From positions 2,318,001 through 2,382,000 of the forward strand of contig NC_134441.1 of the NCBI RefSeq assembly GCF_030867145.1: a DNA stretch of 64,000 bases. The letters are read 5' to 3'. A program made the translations under genes and the position numbers. This DNA is from Opisthocomus hoazin. Its lineage: Eukaryota; Chordata; Aves; Opisthocomiformes; Opisthocomidae. The notes beneath the pieces are model-generated. The model ran no database searches. It was given only the letters and a program-made list of their open reading frames with translations, and was not told where the DNA came from. Every line of letters begins with the position of its first letter. Positions within the stretch are counted from its first letter, which is position 1. Shown piece by piece: positions 31,970 through 43,760 of this stretch.

Positions 31970-33110
31970 GGGGGGGGGGAAACTATGGGGGGGGGGGGGG
32001 GGGGGGTGTCTAGGGTGGGGGATGGGATGGGGACCAGTTCCCACGTCCCAGTCCCTGGCAGGGGAAGGAGGGGGGGCTGCCCAGGGCCCCACAGTGAGTT
32101 ATTGGAGCAGAAAAATGGGGGGGTTGGGGGATGGTGAGCCCCCCCCCCCCCCCCCCCCCCGGCGGGTCTAAATGGGGGTGGGGGGTGGGGGTGCCCCCGC
32201 AGGGCCTCTGCCCCCTCCCGCAGCCCTCCCCCTTAGCTGCACCCCTGGGGTCCTGCCCCCCCCCCCCCGGTGCCGCCGGTGCCGGCAGCCCCCCCGCAGC
32301 GCCCGGGGGTCCCCCGGGCCCCCCCCCGGGTCCCGCCGCCGCTGGAACGGGGCCCCGCAGGACCTCCCCCCCCCCCCGGCCCCAACCGGCGGGGCCCGGG
32401 GTTGGGATCCCCCCAAAATGGGGCGGCGATCCCCCTCGCGACCCCCCCCCAAAATGAGGCAATGCGTCCCAAATGGGGCAGACCCCCTCCCCAAAAGGGG
32501 CTTCCCCCCCGCCCCTCCCCCCGGGACACACCCCCCCCCCCCCCCCCCCCAGAGCCCCCGGTGTTTGCCCGGCGCGGCCGCTGGCACCGGGCACCGGGGA
32601 ATCATTAACCGGGGGTCAAGGACCGGCCCCGGCCCCCCCCGGGCAGGGGAGAGCTGGGGGGGGGGGGGGGCCAACCCGGGCCCACCCCCCCCTCCCCCCG
32701 GGAGAGACAGGAGGGGGCACCCACAGTCCCAGCGGGGATGTCCTTGTGTCCCCCCCCATCCCAACCCCCCCCCAGGGCACATCCCCAAGCCCGTGTCCCC
32801 CCTCCCAGGCAGGGCTCAGCCCCCCCGGGTGCCCCCCCCACCTTTAACCCCAGGCCCCCCAGCACGGGAGGGATCAGGCCCCCCCCCCCCCCCCCCCCAT
32901 AGGGACCCCAGCAGCAGCTCCTGCCCCGGGGGGGGGGGGGGGGGGGGGGGGCCCATAAGGATCCCCCCCCCAGGTGCAGGGCCCCGATAACCCCCCCCGG
33001 GCTGTGACAGCCGGTCCCGTGATGGGGGGGCCACACACGAGGCCGTTATCAGCCCCCCCCAGCCCTGGGCGTGGGGCCCAGGGCCCCCCCGCGCCCCCCC
33101 CCCGGCAGCG
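31970..33110. repeat. Poly-G/poly-C rich spacer
   Basis: Many homopolymer runs of 8-25 G or C (for example 31987-32007, 32139-32160, 32530-32550, 32880-32900, 32931-32952) lie in a GC-rich, low-complexity spacer between the NT5DC4-like gene and the 3' end of SLC20A1. No gene is recognised. Such runs are prone to assembly error and can form G-quadruplexes. Confidence 0.8.
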
Positions 33111-33129
33111 CTGGCGTACGAAGGGAATC

Positions 33130-33135
33130 TTTATT
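33130..33135 (-). terminator. SLC20A1: SLC20A1 poly(A) signal
   Basis: AATAAA on the minus strand, about 520 bases past the SLC20A1 stop codon (33651). The intervening 3' UTR contains a poly-G run (33419-33436) and an A-rich patch at 33475-33495. Confidence 0.6.
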
Positions 33136-33650
33136 GAGTCCGAGGTAGCAGCCATGGGGGGGGGGGGGGAACCAGGACCCCCCCCCCCAGTGGGACAGCG
33201 GGGTCCGCACCGCTACAGCGATGGAGGCGAAGCCGAACGCAGCGCAGCCCGCGATGGAGGGGGGGGGTCCCCACGGCTCCCCAGCCCCCCCAGGAGGGGC
33301 AAGGACCAGCCCCCAGCCTTACCCAAGGAGGAATCCGTGCCAGGGGAGCTTAATTAAAGTCATTAAATGAAGAGAAGTGGCCTCGCAGAGCTGCTAATCT
33401 AAAGCTACAGCGCAGCTGGGGGGGGGGGGGGGGGGGACGCACCCCCCCCAAAACTGAGCGCCAAGACATTTATATTAAAAAAAAAATAACAATAAACAAA
33501 CTCTGATACTTCAGTGACGACGCTACGGCGAGCGGAGGAAGCCCCCGGGGTGACAGCAGCCCCCTGCCCAGCCCCCCCCCCCCCCGGCTCCGGGAGGGGT
33601 GGGGGGGCCGCAGGGAAGGGGGAGCAGCAGGAGCCCCCCCCCCCGTGTCC

Positions 33651-36600
33651 TCAGCCCCTGAGGAGGGCGAATTTGAAGAGGGCCATGATGGCGGCGCTGA
33701 TGAGCCCCGAGATGGGGACGGTGACGAACCAGGCCAGGAAGATGTTGCGGAAGAGGCGCCAGTCCACGGCCTTGCGGGAGCGCAGCCAGCCCACCGAGAC
33801 CACGGAGCCCACCTGGGGGGGCCGCAGGGCTCAGCGGGGGGGGGACACCCCCCTCTGCCACCCCCCCTGTGCCACCCAGGGACCCTCCTGTGCCAGCCCA
33901 CCGAGACCACGGAGCCCACCTGGGGGGCCACGGGGCTTAGGGGGGTGGGGACCCCCCTGGGGGGACCCCCCTGTGCCACCCAGGGACCCCCATATGCCAC
34001 CATCCCCCCCTGTGCCAGCCCACCGAGACCACGGAGCCCACCTGGGGGGGGCCACGGGGCTTAGTGGGGTGGTAACCCCCCTGGGGGGACCCCCCTGTAC
34101 CACCCCCCCTGTGCCACCCCCTGTGCCAGCCCACCGAGACCACGGAGCCCACCTGGGGGGCCACAGGGCTTAGTGGGGTGGGGACCCCCCTGTGCCAGCC
34201 CACCGAGACCACGGAGCCCACCTGGGTGGGCCGCAGGGCTCAGCGGGGTGGGGACCCCCCTGTGCCACCACCCCCCCTCTGCCAGCCGGGGACCCCCCTG
34301 TGCCACTCCAGGACCCCCCCCTGTGCTGACCCCCATGTGCTGCCACCCCCCCCTCTGCCACCCCAGGACCCCCCTGTGCCACCCACCCTGTGCCACCTGG
34401 GGACCCAGCTGTGTGGCTGAGGGTCTCCAGCCCTTGGGGACAGAGCAGGGTGCTGGGGACAGGGCATGGCCCCCCCAGTGTTCCCACAGCCACTGGGGTG
34501 GCCCCCCCATGGGGTTTTGGTCTCCTGTCACCTCCTCGAGTGCCCCCCCCAGCCCAGGGACCCCCCCCCCCCCCGCCCTGTGTGGCCACTGCCCCCCCCT
34601 CCATGGCGACGCCGGCAGCAGAGCTGGGACACGATGGCGGGCCACCAGCCTGGCACCATCGGCACCCGAGCCAGGCCCACCCCCCCGGGCCCCCCCCCAC
34701 CTTGCAGTGGGTCGTGCTGATGGGGAGGCCGACGTTGGAGGCGATGACCACGGTCAGGGCGGACGCCAGCTCGATGCTGAAGCCGCTGCGGGGACGGAGG
34801 GACACGTGAGAAGGGGGGGGCTGGACCCCCTGCCCCAGCCCCACCCAGGGCTGCTCTCCCCAGGGTCCTCACTCGGCTCGCCAGCCCCCCCGCCAGCCCC
34901 AGACCGACCCCCCCTGAGGGATGCAAGGAGGTGTTATGGGGCCACCCACACCCCAGCAACGAAACCCCCCCAAGGGAGCACGTGGAGGGGCTCCAGGGCT
35001 GCCCCACAGCAGACCCCCCCTCGACAGCAGCGCCAGACGGACCCCCCCCCCCCCCAAGGGACACAGGGAGGTGTTACGGGGCCACCCAGACCCCATCTCC
35101 ATCACCCAAGCAACGAAACCCCTCCAAGGGAGCACAGGAAGGGGGGGCTCTAGGGCTGCCCAAAGCCTCCCCCTGCCCCACAGCAGAGCCCACCTCGACA
35201 GCAGCCCCAGACTGACCCCCCCACACCCCCCCCGAGGGACGCAGGGAGGTGTTATGGGGCCACCCACACCCCAGCAACAAAACCCCCCCAAGGGAGCACG
35301 TGGAGGGGCTCCAGGGCTGCCCCACAGCAGACCCCACCTCGACAGCAGCGCCAGATGGACACCCCCCCCCCCCCCCCCCCCAAGGGACACAGGGAGGTGT
35401 TACGGGGCCACCCAGACCCCATCTCCACCACCCAAGCAACGAAACCCCCCCAAGGGCGCACAGGGAGGGGGGGCTCTAGGGCTGCCCGAAGCCTCCCCCT
35501 GCCCCACAGCAGACCCCACCTCGACGGCAGCCCCAGACCAACCCCCCCACACCCCCCCCCGAGGGACGCAGGGAGGTGTTATGGGGCCACCCACACCCCA
35601 GCAACAAAACCCCCCCAAGGGAGCACGTGGAGGGGGGGCTCCAGGGCTGCCCCACAGCAGACCCCACCTCGACAGCAGTGCCAGATGGACCCCCCCCCCC
35701 CCCCGAGGGACGCAGGGAGGTGTTACGGGGTCACCCACACCTCAGCAACGAAACCCCCCCCCCCCCAAGGGAGAACATGGAGGGGGGGCTCCAGGGCTGC
35801 CCCAAGCCTCCCACTGCCCCACAGCAGACCCCACCTCGACGGCAGCCCCAGACTGACCCCCCCACACCCCCCCCGAGGGACACAGGGAGGTGTTATGGGG
35901 CCACCCAGACCCCAGCAACGAAACCCCCCCAAGGGAGCACGGGGAGGGGGGGCTCCAGGCTGCCCCAAGCCTCCCCTGGCCCCACAGCAGACCCCACCTC
36001 GACGGCAGCCCCAGACCAACCCCTCCGAGGGACACAGAGAGGTGTTACGGGGCCACCCACACCCCAACAACGAAACCCCCCCCCTCTGAAGGGAGAACAT
36101 GGAGGGGGGGCTCCAGGGCTGCCCCCCCGGCAGCCCCTACCTCGAGGGCGTGATGGGAGTCAGGTCCTTGCCCATGGTCTGGATGACTCTCCTCCCCCAG
36201 ACCCAGAGGCCGATGCAGATCCCCACGCCTCCGTAGAGCAGCAGCCAGATGGGGGTTGCCACCTTGGTGGCCACGTCGCCCGTCTGGTAGACCAGGTAGA
36301 GCGCGACCAGGGGCCCTATGGCGTTGCTGGAGGAGAAAGGGGAGCTGGTCCGGAGGCTGCGGGCGCGGCGGGCACCAGCCCCGCGCTCCCGCTGCCCCAA
36401 CCCACCTGACGTCATTGCCACCGTGAGCGAAGGAGCCAAAGCAGGCGGTGAGGATCTGCAGGAACTGGAAGAGGAGGGACACCTCGGGCTTGTCCTGGTC
36501 CTGCCACTCTTCCAGGGAGCCGGTGCTGCCCTTCCGCTCGCCGGCTCCCATCTCCACCTGGGCCGCGCTCAGATCCACGTCGGCGGCCGGGTGGGCATCG

Positions 36601-39600
36601 GCCACCGCGTTGCAGTAGCTGGTGTAGCTGTCCATGCGCACCCTCTTCTTGGCGTCGGCCGCCGGCCAGGTCAGCTTCTCCACGTCCTCGGCGTCCCTGG
36701 CGCGGAGGGAGTCCAGGGGCATGCCGCAGATGGCCATGGTGTAGGACGTGTAGCTGTTGTTGCGCCGCAGGGGTCTGTCCGCGGCGTCGCCCATGCAGTC
36801 GCCCATCTTGGCCAGGTGCAGCTTGTGGAGCAGCTCCTTGTAGAGCCCGGAGTCCTTGTGCACGGTGTGGTACTGGTGCTGCCCGCCGGAGCCCAGCTGC
36901 TGGGTGAACTGGACCAGGTTGCCGTTGGGCAGCCGCACGGCTCCTGCCGAGAGAGACGGCGGGGGTTTAGCGGCCGGGGTTGGGGGGGACAGCCCGACAC
37001 CCCCACCTCGCCCCCCAGCACCCACCGCTGTCGATGCTGGTTTCCTTCAGGTCAAGGCTGGGGAGCCTCTCCGGCTCCGGGGCGTCCTCGGGGTCCCCCA
37101 GGTTGAAGGCGACGGTCCTGTCCTCCCCCACCGCCCGCTGGGACGCCGCCGAGGCCACGTCGGCGACCGGGCTCTTGGCAGCACCCAGGGGCACCTTGGG
37201 CTCCTCGTGGTCCTCCCTGGGGCCGACGTTCTTCTCCATCAAGGGGCTTTCCGAGGGGCTGGATTTGATCTCTCCTGCCGAGGGAGGCAAGCTGCCGTCA
37301 GCCCCCTTCCCACCGCCGCGCCCGCCGCCCGCCCACGCCGCTCGCCGCTCCGATTCATGGCGGCTAAATAAAATTTACAGCTTCCCCGCTCCCGTTCCTG
37401 AACTTTGGAAACGGCCAGGATAAGGTGTGATTGCCTGGGCACCGCAGCCGCACCAGCGCAGGCCAGCTCATCGCCTATTTTTAGCCCCCCCCCACCCACA
37501 CGGGGTGCGGCCAGCACCATTACGGGCCCCATCCTGCCTACAGCAGAGGTTCCTCTCCCAGCCGTGTTTGTCCCGGCCCCAGCGCCCGTGGGATGCTCCG
37601 GACCCGCATCCGGGGCGGCTGCGACCCCCGGGAAGGTGCCCGGAAGATCCCAGCCCACCGGCTCAGGATGGCTCAGCCACCCGGGCTCCCCTCCAGCTCC
37701 CACCCGTGGGTGGCAAAGCCAAACAGGAGCCCGTCTCCTCCTCCCGAGGACCTCCCGGTCCCCTGCCCCGCCAGCAGCGCCGAGCCCCGGGAGCCCAGCC
37801 CGTCCCTCCGCCTCTGCCGGGAAAAGCGTGTTTTCTCCGGGTGAAAACATGAGCTCAGCGCCCTCGGACAGCGACAAAAACACCAGCTCCTCGCCGCAGA
37901 CGGGACCGGTTCCCAGCACCCAGCCCCACAGCACCCACCCCCAGCGGGGCAGCTCGCCGCGCAGGCGGGAGCTCAGCTGCGGCGCCGACAGCCAGAGGAA
38001 CGCCAAGGGCGGCCATCGAGCTGCCAGCCACAGGCCCAGTCACCCCAGCCTGGCAAGGACGCTGGTGTCCCCCCCCTTGTCCCCAGTTCCTCCAGCGCCG
38101 CGGGGTTTCTGCGCCAGGGCCACCCGCGAGCCGCCCGTCCTTATTCAGGAGGCAGAACCCGGGACCGCTCTTCTGGCTGCCTTTCAAGAGAGGTTTTTTT
38201 CTCTCCCTTTTGCCGCAGGGAACGGATTTCAGTGGCTTACGCAGCTTTAACTTGTGATCGGCACCTGCCGGGCCGAAGGCCGACCCGCGGGTACGCCGAG
38301 GTCACGGTCACCCCGCCGAGCGGGCCGGCTCCTGCCTCCTCTTCCTCCCCACTAAAGAGAGAATCCGGGCTCCCGAACGTCGCCCGCTGCCCCGCGCGGC
38401 TCGAGGAGCGACGGCCCCGCTCCCAAACCGGCCGCCAGACCCCGCGCTGCGGCCGAGGGGTCCCGGGAGCCGCTTCACCCCCGCGACTCGGGGTCTGCCC
38501 GGCAGCCTCGGCGCTAACGGCAGCCTCGGCTCCCGGCTAACGAGGGCCCTGCGGCTAACGGGATCTCCCGCTGGGAAGAGAAGGCGGTTAGCGCGAGCGC
38601 GCCCTTCCCCAAGGAGCGCAGAGCGCGGCGTTACTCACGTTCAATTTTCTTCTTCATTCTCGGACACACACAGAACCAGACGACGAGAGCACAGACAACA
38701 GCACTCCCCGCCGAAATTAGGAGGATACCCCACAGAGGAAGTTTGTCAAAGCCCAGCACTAGGAAATAAAACAACGGATCTTTGAAAACCTCCGGGCAAA
38801 AAGCCTCCTCGACGCACGACTCCGCTCCGTCCCCGCGCGGGGACTCCACCGCCTGCGACGTCCCTCTGCTGATTCGCCTGCTCGGGAGAAACGCTGTCGG
38901 AAAGCCGGCGCCGGCCGCGCCGAAACCGAGAGCTCAGCCCACGGAGAAGCCCCCCCTGGGTTACCACTGCCCCCCACCAAAAGCTGATCTCGCACCCGCG
39001 CCTTCCCCTCCGGCCGGGGACGGGTGCTGTGCCCCGAGCGGGGACAGGAGCCTCCCCGCAGCCCTGGGCTCCTCACTTGCTGCAATGTCAAAGGAAAGAA
39101 AAAAAAACCCAAATAAAAAAAAAAATACTGCCCGGCATGGCTGCTGCAGCGCCAGCACCGCGGCCCCGGCTCGCCGAGGGGACACGCAGGGCTGTCCCCA
39201 CCGCAGAGCCCCCCGCACCGCCCCGCGCCCGGGCAGGATGCTGCTCCCGCTCCGTCCCCGGGGACGCAGAGCTCGCCTTGCGGCGTCGCGTGAGCCGGTG
39301 CCGAGCGCTCTCGCCCGCAGCGTGACTTTCGGCGGGGGCCGAGAACTCGCCGCTCCCAGCGCGGCACCGGCACCGCACCCCCGCGCTGCGCTGTCGGCTG
39401 GTGCCAAGCCCGGCTCGCCCAAGGCCACCGGCCCCGCGGAGCTCGCCCAGCCCGACACGAATCCGCCTCGGGGGTGCCAGGCGGCCCCCCCGTGCCCCCA
39501 GCCCTGCCTCCTCCCCCGGGCTGGGAAGCCAAGGGAGCCACAAATTTTTCCAGGCGCTGTTTACGGAGCGAAGGCTGCCCTCACCCCCCCTGCAGCGAGT

Positions 39601-42600
39601 CCTGCACAACAGGAAACCCACGCCGGGACCGAAAACGGCTCGCGCCGAGTCACCCCGGCCGAGGGCGGTTACGGAGCCGCCGGCTCCGCGGGCAGAGCCG
39701 CCCTTCCCCTGCCGAGCCCCCTCCTCGTCCTGCGTCCCCCCACACACACACGACAGCCAAACAGGCATTTCAGTTTGGCTTTTCCAACCAAAATACCCGC
39801 TCCGCTCCTCGGCACGGGCGCCAGCTCTGCTTCCCGGGGGTAACGAGCTCATCCCGAGGGGGCTCGGGAGGCACAGCCCCCGTCCCTGCTCCCAGCCTCG
39901 CCGCCGGCAGCCCCAGGAGCCTCCCCGGCGGCGGCCGCGTCCCTGAGCTTTGGCACAGGGAAGGGGGAAGTCACGTTCTCTGCCAAGTCCTGGGAAGTCT
40001 AAGGAGAAAGGTCTGGAGGGGTTTAGTTTGAGCAGGTCTCTCTGGCTGGGCAACTAGCTAGCCCAGAACTCGGCGCACGCTAGCCTGCAGCCTTCCGTGA
40101 CCGGCACAGGCCAGCCGCCTTCTAGGAGATTTCAGCCCTGTAAAGCAAAAAAGGGGTAAATCGTGCATTTAATGGAGGTTTTGGAAAGAAGTCACAAATT
40201 CAGGTTGCAGCGTTGTGGCGTGTACTTACGGGGTGCGCCGGTGTACATGATGGAGAAGAGGTTGATCCCCACGGTGCAGGCGTAGAAGACGGGCAGCGCT
40301 CGCAGGCCGTTGGGCACCGGATCCGCCTGCGAAAGCGGGAGCAGCGCTGGGAACGCCGGAGCTCGAGGGCTGCGCGGCAGCCGAGGAGCAGCCAGCAACA
40401 GCCCCTTCCCCAGAGCGGGTCCGGGCAGAGCACCCGGAGCACAACCCACGGGGCTGCCGCCGTCGGACCCCCTGACAGCCCACCACGGGGTCCCAGGAGG
40501 GTCCCCAGGGACGGCCCAGCCGCGGGTCCCCCCGCTCCGAGGCCGCAGCGTCTCATCCGCGCCCACAGCCAGGGGCTGCCTGGCTCCGGGACCCCTCCGA
40601 GGTGTCCCAGGGGGGTCCCCAGGGACGGCCCAGCCGCAGGTCCCCCCGCTCCGAGGCCGCAGCGTCTCATCCGCGCCCACAGCCAGGGGCTGCCGGGCTC
40701 CGGGACCCCTCCGAGGCTCCCCACCCTGCAGACCTCCACCTGCACCCGTGTTTTCTCTCAACTCCCCGGGGTCCTTTCAGACAAATCCATTTGTCGGACA
40801 AAGCTTTTACCTCTTTCCAGCTGACTCGGGCCGGTTTATTCCGTCCTTTACTCAAAGCAGCTCATCCGACCGCAAACCTGCGCGGAGCGGCCCTCGCCCC
40901 AGCAGCAGCAGCCCTGAATCTCCGCCGCTGCCCAGCGATCGGGGGTCGAGCGCCGGTGCAAACACACCGAGCGCTACGGAACGCCAAGCGGGACGCAGCA
41001 CCCGGGCCACTCGGCACCGGGGCCAGCCCGGCTCCGAAAGGCCGGTTACGCGAGGTTACCGCGACGCTGGGTTGTTTTAAAGGGCTGCCAGGCAGAAACC
41101 AGGAGCGATAAGATCTTAACATCTCCTGAACCAGAAACAGTCAGAGCTGAAAGACCTAAAATAATTTAAGTTAATCTCAAATACGCAGAAGAAAGTGCCG
41201 GAGTTCCTCTGCACTGGGCTGGCTACCCCCGCTCCGGGCTGGCAGCGTCCTGCGCGCCATCGGCCTCTCCGAAAGACAAGGTCTGAAGCTGCCACCTCCA
41301 TTTCCAGCACCTTTGGGTGCCCAAGCCCTCTCCCCAGGCTCTCCCCGGCTCCCAACAGCGGGAGGGTGGCCCCGAAGCCAGCCCGAGCACCCCTCGGGCT
41401 CACAGCTGGGAGGAACGCGCAGTTTCCACAGCGCCAGGGATGATTCTGGCCCTCCTGGCTTTAAAAAAAAAAAAGCCACCGCTGTCGGTCATTGCCCTCC
41501 TCTGCAGCATGGCCCACGAGGAGGCCCAGCCTTGCACCAGGGAAAAGCCCACCACGAAGCTCTGATCTTCTCAATTCTGGGCTACTTCGCTACGTGGAAA
41601 CCAAAGCTGCTTCTGCTGAGGCCAGGTGGGACACTCCCGGCCCAGACCTTCTGGAGGAGCTTGCGCGAAGCCCCCTCGCAGAATCACAGAACGGTGGGGG
41701 CTGGAAGGGACCTCTGTGGGTCATCTCTGCTTTCGGGAGCAGCTATGGGTCTCATTTTCCCGGCCCTCCAGCTCCTCCTGGACAAAGGCTCAGCCAAGCG
41801 TCATGGATGCGCCTGGAGAAGCTCCCGGGAGCACGGAGGCCAAGCACCAAGTCCAACGGGCAGCGGAGGGAGCTCCTGGTAGCCCCAAGGACCAAGCTGC
41901 CCAGGGCAGCGGGGGAGTCCCCATCCCCAAAGGGATAACGGGTAGAGGTGGCACTTGGGGACATGGCTCAGCAGACATGGTGGGGTTGGGTCAACGGTTG
42001 GACCCGATGGTCTTAGAGGTCTTTGCCAACCTTAATGGTTCTACAAAGTCAAAAACCAGGGTGGACAGCCCTTACCTTACGGAGGATGAACCTGCGGACC
42101 AGGAAGAACAGGACAGCAGACATGATGCCCGAAAGGAGGGGCGAGATGAACCAGGACAGCACTGGGAGAGGGAGAAGAGGCAGGATCAGCGCCGCCCCGC
42201 TGCGGGGGGAAGCCCGCGGGGAGCTGGACCTACCGATCTTCAGCAGCTCGGACCACTTGACGCCTTCCTGCCCTTTGGCCACCAGCGAAAAGCCGATGGT
42301 CGCCCCAACGATGCAGTGGGTCCCAGAAATGGGGAGCTTCAAGAACGAAGCCACCAGCTGCCACACAGCGGATCCTGGAGGAGGAGGAGGAGCCCGGTAA
42401 GGAAGCCATCGTCGGGACACCCCAAGGCACCCCCCCCCGGTGTTGGGGACCCCCTCACCGAACATGGCGCTGATGGAGCCCGCCATCAGCAGCTGCTGCG
42501 TGCCGTTGTACATCTCCACGTCGATGAGCCCCTTGCGGATGGTCTCGCTGACCTTGGCTCCCAGCAGGACGGAGCCCACCGTCTCGAAGACGCTGGCCAG

Positions 42601-42774
42601 GACGCAGGCCTGCCGCAGGGTCACCACCCCCGAGCCCACCGCCGTCCCGAACGAGTTGGCGACGTCGTTGGCGCCAACAGAGAAGGCCAGGACGAAGGCG
42701 ATGACGAAGCCCAGGACCAGCATCCAGAGGAAGGCCGCCATGGGGGCGGGGGGCACGGCAGGGGTCGGGTCCAT
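33651..42774 (-). CDS. SLC20A1: Sodium-dependent phosphate transporter 1 (PiT-1)
   Basis: Plasma-membrane Na+/phosphate symporter of the PiT family. Coding exons from the start: 42459-42774, 42234-42374, 42076-42161, 40230-40326, 38639-38758, 37026-37274, 36406-36943, 36141-36326, 34701-34785, 33651-33812. All have GT/AG borders, and phases join to 1980 nt (659 aa; human PiT-1 is 679). The two inverted PiT signatures are [18 protein letters not shown] (from residue 34) and [19 protein letters not shown] (about residue 511). Other anchors: [74 protein letters not shown] in the large cytoplasmic loop, [20 protein letters not shown] and the C-terminal [19 protein letters not shown]. PiT-2 is less likely because the loop sequence is PiT-1-like. 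The last two introns are filled with tandem repeats carrying copies of exon borders. Confidence 0.96.
33785..34260. repeat. Tandem array of SLC20A1 last-exon acceptor copies
   Basis: The acceptor of the last exon (33788-33814 on the plus strand) recurs at 33892-33921, 34013-34043, 34124-34154 and 34193-34223. Each copy holds, on the minus strand, a CCCAG acceptor followed by the first 28 coding bases (VGSVVSVGW) and then diverges into a GCACAGGGGGG-type spacer. Unit length is 69-121 bp. Confidence 0.9.
34920..36125. repeat. Higher-order minisatellite in SLC20A1 intron 8
   Basis: Eight copies marked by GGGAGGTGTTAYGGGGCCAC at about 34925, 35066, 35242, 35390, 35568, 35715, 35885 and 36035. 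Spacings alternate near 145 and 175 bp, so the real period is a dimer of about 320 bp. Most units contain CCCCACCTCGACRGCAG, whose reverse strand gives TCGAGGTGGGG, nearly the same as the donor of the adjoining exon (CTCGAGGTAGGGG at 36134-36146). Confidence 0.88.
41683..41732 (-). mobile_element. CR1 3' end fragment
   Basis: AGAATCACAGAACGG followed by GGGCTGGAAGGGACCTCTG is the reverse complement of a CR1 3' end. Only about 50 bp are present, inside the SLC20A1 intron between 40326 and 42076. Confidence 0.75.
41892..42052 (+). mobile_element. CR1 3' end fragment
   Basis: The plus strand contains GCCCAGGGCAGCGGGGGAGT, a gap, then GGTGGGGTTGGGTCAACGG and CTTAGAGGTCTTTGCCAACC, ending in ATGGTTCTACAAAG. 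Same CR1 type as the CKAP2L intron copy. It ends about 20 bp before the splice donor at 42075. Confidence 0.8.
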
Positions 42775-43400
42775 GGTTTGGGGCCGGGGGGGGAGGGGGG
42801 CGTTAATAAATTAGGTATAAAATTAAATATTGGGGGGGTGGGGAGGTCGCTATAGGGCACGGGGGGGCTGCGCCGTCCTACGGCCCCGCCGGGCGCGGGG
42901 GGTGTGGGCCGGGGGCCGCGCCATGGCCTGCTCCGCTCTTCATCCTGCGCGGGAGAGACGGGGCTCAGCGGGGGGGGGGGGCGGGGGGCACCGCACCGGG
43001 TAACGGCCCTTCCCGCGCGCCGGTAACGGCCGCTCCCGCGCGTGCGCCCCGCCACCATGCGCGCGCGCCCCCGCCGAGCCCCGCGCCCCGCCGCGGACTC
43101 ACCGGCAGCGCCGGGCCGCGCTCCCCGGGCAAGGCCGAGCCGCTCCGCGCCGGGCCCGCTCCGCTCCCGCCACCTCCGCCCGCCGCGCTATAACCGCCGC
43201 CCGCCGCCCCACGTGACCGCCGCCCCCCCGCCCCGCCCCGACCTGACGCGCGGCACCGCCCGCCGCCTCCCATTGGCCCGCTGGCCGGAGGGGTGGGGCG
43301 AGGCCGAGCCGCCATTGGGCAAAGCCGGGAACGAGAGCGCGGGGCCCGCCCCGCCGCGCCCCCGCGCCATTGGGCAGCGCGCCCCGGCAGCACGTGCGCG
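42775..43400 (-). promoter_or_regulatory. SLC20A1: SLC20A1 5' UTR exons and CpG-island promoter
   Basis: The start codon is at 42772-42774. The 5' UTR continues to an acceptor at 42944/42945 (GCGCAG|GATGAAG), and a first non-coding exon ends at a donor at 43102/43103 (TGCCG|GTGAGT). Upstream on the minus strand are a CACGTG E-box (43210-43215) and CCAAT boxes (ATTGG on plus at about 43273, 43314 and 43368) in very CpG-rich DNA. An upstream ATG (GATGAAGAGC) in the 5' UTR precedes the real start, so a small uORF is possible. Confidence 0.65.
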
Positions 43401-43424
43401 GCCGGCGGCGCCCCGGGCGGAGCG

Positions 43425-43760
43425 GAGCGGCTGCGGCCCGGCCCGGCCTGGCTCGGTGTGGCTCGGCCCGGCGCGGCCCGGCCCGGTGCGGCTCAGCTCG
43501 GCCCGGTGCGGCTCGGCCCGGCGCGGCCCAGCTCGGCTGGGCCCGGTTCTGCTCGGCTCGGCTCTGTCCAGTTCGGCCCGGTTTGGCTGGGCTGGGCTCT
43601 ACTCCGTTCGGCCCAGTTCGGTTCGGCTGGGCCCGGCTCGGCCCGGTTCGGCTCAGTTTGGCTGGGCTGGGCCTGGTTTGGCTCAGCTTGGCCCAGCTCG
43701 GCTCAGCCCAGTTCGGCTGGGCCTGGCCTGGCTCAGCCGGGCTCAGCTCGCTGGGCCCCA
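43425..43760. repeat. Degenerate GGCTCGGCCC tandem repeat
   Basis: A run of CGGCCCGGC / GGCTCGGCC / GGCTGGGCC words with 5- and 10-bp periodicity, about 330 bp. It gives long stop-free frames on both strands without coding meaning. It borders the SLC20A1 promoter. Confidence 0.8.

Noticed and set aside
33785-34260. Multiple alternative last exons of SLC20A1
   Set aside because: Only 28 bases of the exon are copied and none of the repeats has a downstream coding continuation or stop like the true exon; treated as decoy acceptors instead.
34920-36409. Pro/Ser/His-rich plus-strand frames of 240-330 codons ([17 protein letters not shown]-type repeats)
   Set aside because: Antisense translation of the SLC20A1 intron array; no conserved domain and unit-length variation breaks periodicity.
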